This document shows positions 60,276 to 64,000 of a stretch of 64,000 nucleotides of DNA, piece by piece. The stretch spans positions 4,686,501-4,750,500 of the forward strand of contig CM028926.1 of assembly GCA_016801845.1 (NCBI GenBank), given 5' to 3'. The stretch is from Polydactylus sextarius (Eukaryota; Chordata; Actinopteri; Polynemidae). The notes under the pieces were generated by a model. That model ran no database searches and was not told the DNA's origin. It worked only from the letters and a program-made list of their open reading frames with translations. Every line of letters begins with the position of its first letter. The first letter of the stretch is position 1. Position numbers and translations under genes: made by a program.

Positions 60276-61765
60276 CTCAGTAATTATCATGTTGAATTAT
60301 AATAAATGAAAATAGAAAATGGAAAAACCCACGACATTGACATATTCTTTAATAAAGTACAGCCATGTACATATTTTACATCTGAAAATTGTCTTGTTAA
60401 AACAATATAATGCAACATCGAGGTCCAGACTGGATTGAAAATAACAATAAATCCATGTTTTCTTGATTTCCAAACATTATTCATTATTCTTAAGTGCTGA
60501 TTTTGATATTGAACAGGTTTATACAGCTATGAATGCTACATATCATGACACTTTGGTTTCAGTCAATACTTACTATGTTAAAAACTATTAAAAATATAAT
60601 AAACACAACTGATGCTTGTTTGTAAGGCTTTTCTAAACACTGTTGAAGAAAATAATGAGGTATCAAAGGTAATAAATACAAAAAGCCTAAAACAATACAA
60701 CACAAATTTGTACAAGTGTGTGTATGGAGGAAAGCACACATGCACACTGCACCAAACACATTGTCAGTACAAAGGTGGGTAAGACTTTATAATACAGTCC
60801 ATGAATTACAGTGTAATTTCTTTGTGTGAGTTAGGTACAAATAATGTACTGACCAGATTGTAGTGGTATTAAAATTTAAAAATGTTACAATGGAAGAAAA
60901 CTCAAGGGATCAAGGAGAAAGAGTCTGGTATTTTAAATGAATGGAGAAATCGTTTATAAAGTAGAAAGTGTTTTTGTGTAAGTGTTGGGTGTCTACATAG
61001 TAGAAAACAAATCTAAAGTTGGAGGAAAAAAACACCTTTAAAATTAGGAGCCGCATGGTTAATCAGCCAATATTATCCAATCTTAGACATATCATTACGT
61101 CTGATTATTGTACATAATTACTGCTGTCAACACTGTTAACGTTGTGTGCATTCTGCTGTCCGCATTCATTTGTTCTTTCTAATTGTTTTATAGAATATTC
61201 TCCCTACGTTTGCTGCAGTGCTGCAGATGTCATTCAGAACATTTTCTACTCTATGATAAAATGTTCTGCCAGCGTGTTCATGTATATGTAAAGAATATTG
61301 GCTAATTGATTGGTTATCTGAACGTTTAACTCTGCAATACATCATCAAAAACTAATAAAGGCAGAACAGATACACACTATACTTCCCCGTCACCACCACT
61401 TTATTCTTGTAACATTACTGGAACATATAGGAGAAAATACAATATAAAAAGGAGGCATTAAGTGTAAAGGTTTGCCTTGAGACAGCTCCACCTGCACCCT
61501 GCTGATTTATTTTAGTCGCGTTTGGGTGTTCTGCTTCATTGAACGATTTAGAAATAAAGACAGGTTGAGAAATGGGAATGAAACCAGGCAGGCTGAATCG
61601 CTGTGAAACACACTGGTGTGTGTAAAAAGGTTCCTGTTGGAACAAAAATGACTAATCCTTAATATTTAGCCCATTTTAATGTATTTAATTACAGGTGACA
61701 ATGTCAAATGTTGGCCCCGCTCTCCTGTTTTATTCTTTAATTACCCACTAAGAACCACCATTATT

Positions 61766-61788
61766 CACACACACACACACACACACAC
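61766..61788. repeat. (CA)n microsatellite
   Basis: Uninterrupted CA run downstream of zpld1. Confidence 0.9.
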
Positions 61789-62153
61789 TATAACTCACAG
61801 GCAGCCAGTATTTACAAGACACCGAGTATAGTCGTAGTTTATTTCTCCTTTCCGTTGAAATGTCCACTTGGAGCTACAGTGTAATATTAATTCAATTGAT
61901 TTATTTCACTGAGATATTTAATTTATGGACATCACTTGTTTTTAACACCTGCTTTAAAGCTTTTGAAATCCATCCTGGCACTCTAGGAATAGCGTGTGAT
62001 CTTGTTATCTTGGGTTTTACTCTCTCTTTCCTCATTAACATATTTTTTTTATTCCACTGCACCTACAATGAAAGTAACCAGTAGGAACTGCTAAATATTT
62101 CATAAATACCTGATTCATACAAAGAAATCACCCTGATTTATACAGATGGTTAT

Positions 62154-62329
62154 TCATTTAAAGCCAGGGTTCCAGACACCTGAGACTGTGGGTGTTGGGA
62201 TGCGTTGGGACTTCTGCAGGAAGTGAAGCAACACCAGGAACAAACCAATGCTGACTCCACCCAGGATGACCACACCTGAGATCAGGGCACTGGTCACTGG
62301 GTTCATGGACTGGGAGGAGTCTCCAGATG
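62154..62329 (-). CDS. zpld1: zpld1 last exon (membrane span, tail, stop)
   Basis: Acceptor CGCCCTCCAG. It encodes SGDSSQSMNPVTSALIS, the membrane span, then QKSQRIPTPTVSGVWNPGFK and TGA at 62,156-62,154. Confidence 0.93.
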
Positions 62330-64000
62330 CTGGAGGGCGGAAAGACGAACAAAAAGACAAACTGAAAACAAACATGCTCATTGATGTGACCTGAGTTTGT
62401 CCTTTTATAAGCAGAACCCTTAAGGTGCTGTTTTAAATCATCAATTTCCATAGACATCTCCTATCCCCAGTCGTAGAGGGATATTTAAAACCTTTCTGTG
62501 TTTTGCATGATTGTGTATTGTTGCTTACCAAGTTGGGAGTTGTTGACAGGAGTTTCATCTGAAAAATGAGTTTTGAAAGTGTTTATTAGAGATTATCACA
62601 GATACATTAATCTTCATGGTTTTGTGGAATCACTGAGGCGTCTTAAATAATTCACTTATTTGCCTTCTGGCAGAGTTAGTTAAATATGATTGAACAAGCT
62701 AGATTAGTGTAGCTTAGCTTAGCATAAAGACTACTAGTACTAGACAACTAGTATGGTTGGTGTCCAGTGATACCCAAATGTAGTTATTGGCACATGTAAA
62801 GCTTATTATCTGACTTTCAGCAAGAAAGTGAATAACCATATCTTCCAAAATATCAGGCTTTTCATTTAGTAGGTCAGTTTTTTTCATTATACCACTCCTG
62901 GTGATGATTGGTCCAGCAGTGATAACAGCGTTCCCAGATGTTGCCGGTGGGGAACCAACACTCTGCTCTCCATCACGCCTGCGTCGTCGCCCACAGATCT
63001 GCCAATCACATATTCACATCTCAGTCCTCATTGAGATTGGGAGATACACAGTCAGTCACACTCAGAGATTCCTGATATGTTTTTCTACTCACTGGTATGA
63101 GCATGATGCAGTCGTCTGCTCTGCAAAGCTTGGTGACGCAGTGCAAAAACACAGTGGACATCTTCTGATGTCTGTGTTTGACAAAGCGGAAAACCTCGAA
63201 GGAAAAACGTCCCATCTGACTCTTTCCATTCTCAAAAACAGTTGTCTGTGGGTCTTTATAGCAGCTGCATCACACAACAGACGCACATACGTGAACCTAC
63301 ACGCGCATGTACTATACACACATGCACTGAAAATGACAGATTTGACGTACGCTTAAGGACTCACTAAAAGGGAGGAGAAAAAAAGTAGCATTCATGAGGA
63401 TAAGCCATTTGGAGGACCTGAATAGCTAATGACTCGCTTTTGTGGTTTTTATCAAGTCATCATCTTGAGAGGGGAAAAAAAACAAGATTACCCAAAGAAA
63501 AGGTCATAGCGGAGTTCATCATTAGGATTCCCTGAGGGGGTTGTGTAACAGTAGTCCATCAAGATGTTCCACCTGCAAAGGGACAAAACTGTGAGATGGG
63601 ATGAAGGATAGAGATTTAACTGCACATGGGAAAATACAAATCAGGTGCTCTCTGGTGCAGGCTGGCGCCTTCACATAGAATAATAACATAATTGTGTAAT
63701 GATTGTAGGTAAAACGTAGAGGGGGGAAAAAAGAGTGATTCTGTAAACATGATGATGGGAAAGATGCTGCCATTTTTCTAGAAACAGTGAAGTTCAGTGA
63801 AGTTGTTGTTGTTGCTGCTGCGTGAGCGACTTTTCTGTAAAGATTTATGACGCCTGAAAGTTCGAGGAGAGTCAAAATTTGATAGCATGCGATCAGATGT
63901 TACCAGATACCGTTTGTCTAGGTTTGTAGCTTTCACTGCAGCAAATACTCTAGTTTTCAGAGAAAGTCCAGCCATCGGAATAGAGAGAGGTTGATTGTAT
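62154..64000 (-). CDS. zpld1: zpld1, 3' half: ZP-C domain, furin-type site, membrane span and tail (partial; 6 exons, about 217 aa)
   Basis: Six exons with canonical splice sites give one frame that closely follows vertebrate ZPLD1 from the middle of the ZP module to the stop. Landmarks in order: SIPMAGLSLKTRVFAAVKAT; WNILMDYCYTTPSGNPND; DPQTTVFENG then GRFSFEVFRFVKHRHQK; MSTVFLHCVTKLCRADDC; ICGRRRRRD, a polybasic furin-type site; a short NNSQLG micro-exon; a membrane span of about 23 residues (ALISGVVILGG, then FLVLLHFL); and a tail ending GVWNPGFK. ZPLD1 is a single-pass, cleaved ZP protein known from inner-ear cupula and vascular contexts. The gene starts beyond 64,000, so the signal peptide and ZP-N half are not seen. 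I cannot tell which teleost co-orthologue (a or b) this is. Confidence 0.93.
62529..62558 (-). CDS. zpld1: zpld1 30-nt micro-exon
   Basis: Phase 1 to 1, acceptor CATTTTTCAG, donor CTTG then GTAAGC. It encodes DETPVNNSQLG together with flanking split codons. Confidence 0.88.
62700..62870 (+). repeat. Dispersed inverted-repeat family B fragment in a zpld1 intron
   Basis: GTGTAGCTTAGCTTAGCATA, AAAGACTACTAG, TTCAGCAAGAAAGTGAATAA and TTCCAAAATATCAGG follow the family order. It lies within the 62,559-62,892 intron and is antisense to the gene. Confidence 0.5.
62893..62998 (-). CDS. zpld1: zpld1 exon with furin-type site
   Basis: 106 nt, acceptor TTGGCAG, donor GAGTG then GTATAA. It encodes ICGRRRRRDGEQS, then a linker with AVITAGPIIT, the likely external hydrophobic patch. 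Confidence 0.9.
63093..63264 (-). CDS. zpld1: zpld1 exon, ZP-C core
   Basis: 172 nt, acceptor GTGTGATGCAG, donor CCA then GTGAGT. It holds CYKDPQTTVFENG, GRFSFEVFRFVKH and KLCRADDC. Confidence 0.95.
63492..63572 (-). CDS. zpld1: zpld1 exon, 81 nt
   Basis: Acceptor CTTTGCAG and donor TTTGG then GTAATC. It encodes WNILMDYCYTTPSGNPNDE, then LRYDLFFG. Confidence 0.92.
63911..64000 (-). CDS. zpld1: zpld1 exon (cut by window edge)
   Basis: The frame reads YNQPLSIPMAGLSLK and onward to NLDKR, with donor ACG then GTATCT at 63,911/63,910, leaving phase 2. The acceptor is beyond the window. Confidence 0.9.

Larger units (their letters stand above)
58030..62153. other. Intergenic stretch between zpld1 and its tandem paralogue
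   Basis: No exon is recognised between the stop of zpld1 at 62,154 and the paralogue's TATA box. The zpld1 3' UTR must occupy the upper end. Candidate AATAAA signals (minus strand) are at 62,047-62,052, 61,901-61,906 and 61,838-61,843. Other content: a hAT-like MITE at 59,763-60,112, a family B fragment at 60,136-60,275 and a CA repeat at 61,766-61,788. Confidence 0.6.

Noticed and set aside
62901..63356. 151-codon plus-strand open frame
   Set aside because: Antisense shadow of two zpld1 exons, with no motifs or splice logic of its own.

Overview
The window is vertebrate nuclear DNA, most likely from a teleost fish. It has AT-rich non-coding sequence, GT-AG introns, many microsatellites, short inverted-repeat transposons of a kind common in spiny-rayed fish, and a decayed L2-like LINE. 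No prokaryotic genes, operons, rRNA, tRNA or CRISPR arrays were seen. Exons occupy under 3 percent of the window, and every recognisable coding exon is on the minus strand. The genes therefore read from high to low coordinates.

Reading in that direction, 64,000 to 62,154 holds the 3' half of a gene very like ZPLD1 (zona pellucida-like domain protein 1). Six exons code for the ZP-C half, a furin-like site, one membrane span and a short tail. The gene starts beyond the window. About 4.2 kb later comes a complete second, diverged ZPLD1-like gene (57,990 to 53,511). It has a TATA box, a 5' UTR intron, a signal peptide, a whole ZP module and a furin-like site. It ends right after its last hydrophobic stretch, with no cytoplasmic tail. 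The matching exons of the two genes share phases and nearly the same lengths (81/81, 172/169, 106/106, 30/21 nt), so they are tandem duplicates.

From 53,510 to about 21,890 I see no coding gene. This stretch holds microsatellites and nested repeats: two copies of a roughly 620-bp element with 165-bp inverted arms, another inverted-repeat element, several short dispersed families and an L2-like LINE remnant. At 21,522-21,462 lies a small exon with a start codon, a 20-residue signal peptide and a good splice donor, inside a CpG- and GC-box-rich stretch. I read it as exon 1 of alcam. The reasons are a signal peptide of similar pattern, the phase-1 splice, and gene order and strand (ZPLD1 then ALCAM, same strand, as in human). 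On that reading 21,461 to 1 is part of a very long first intron, and I found no further exon there.

No new multi-gene system is evident. The points most worth a second look are the tail-less tandem ZPLD1 paralogue, the compact ZPLD1-ALCAM linkage, and the long-armed inverted-repeat element family.
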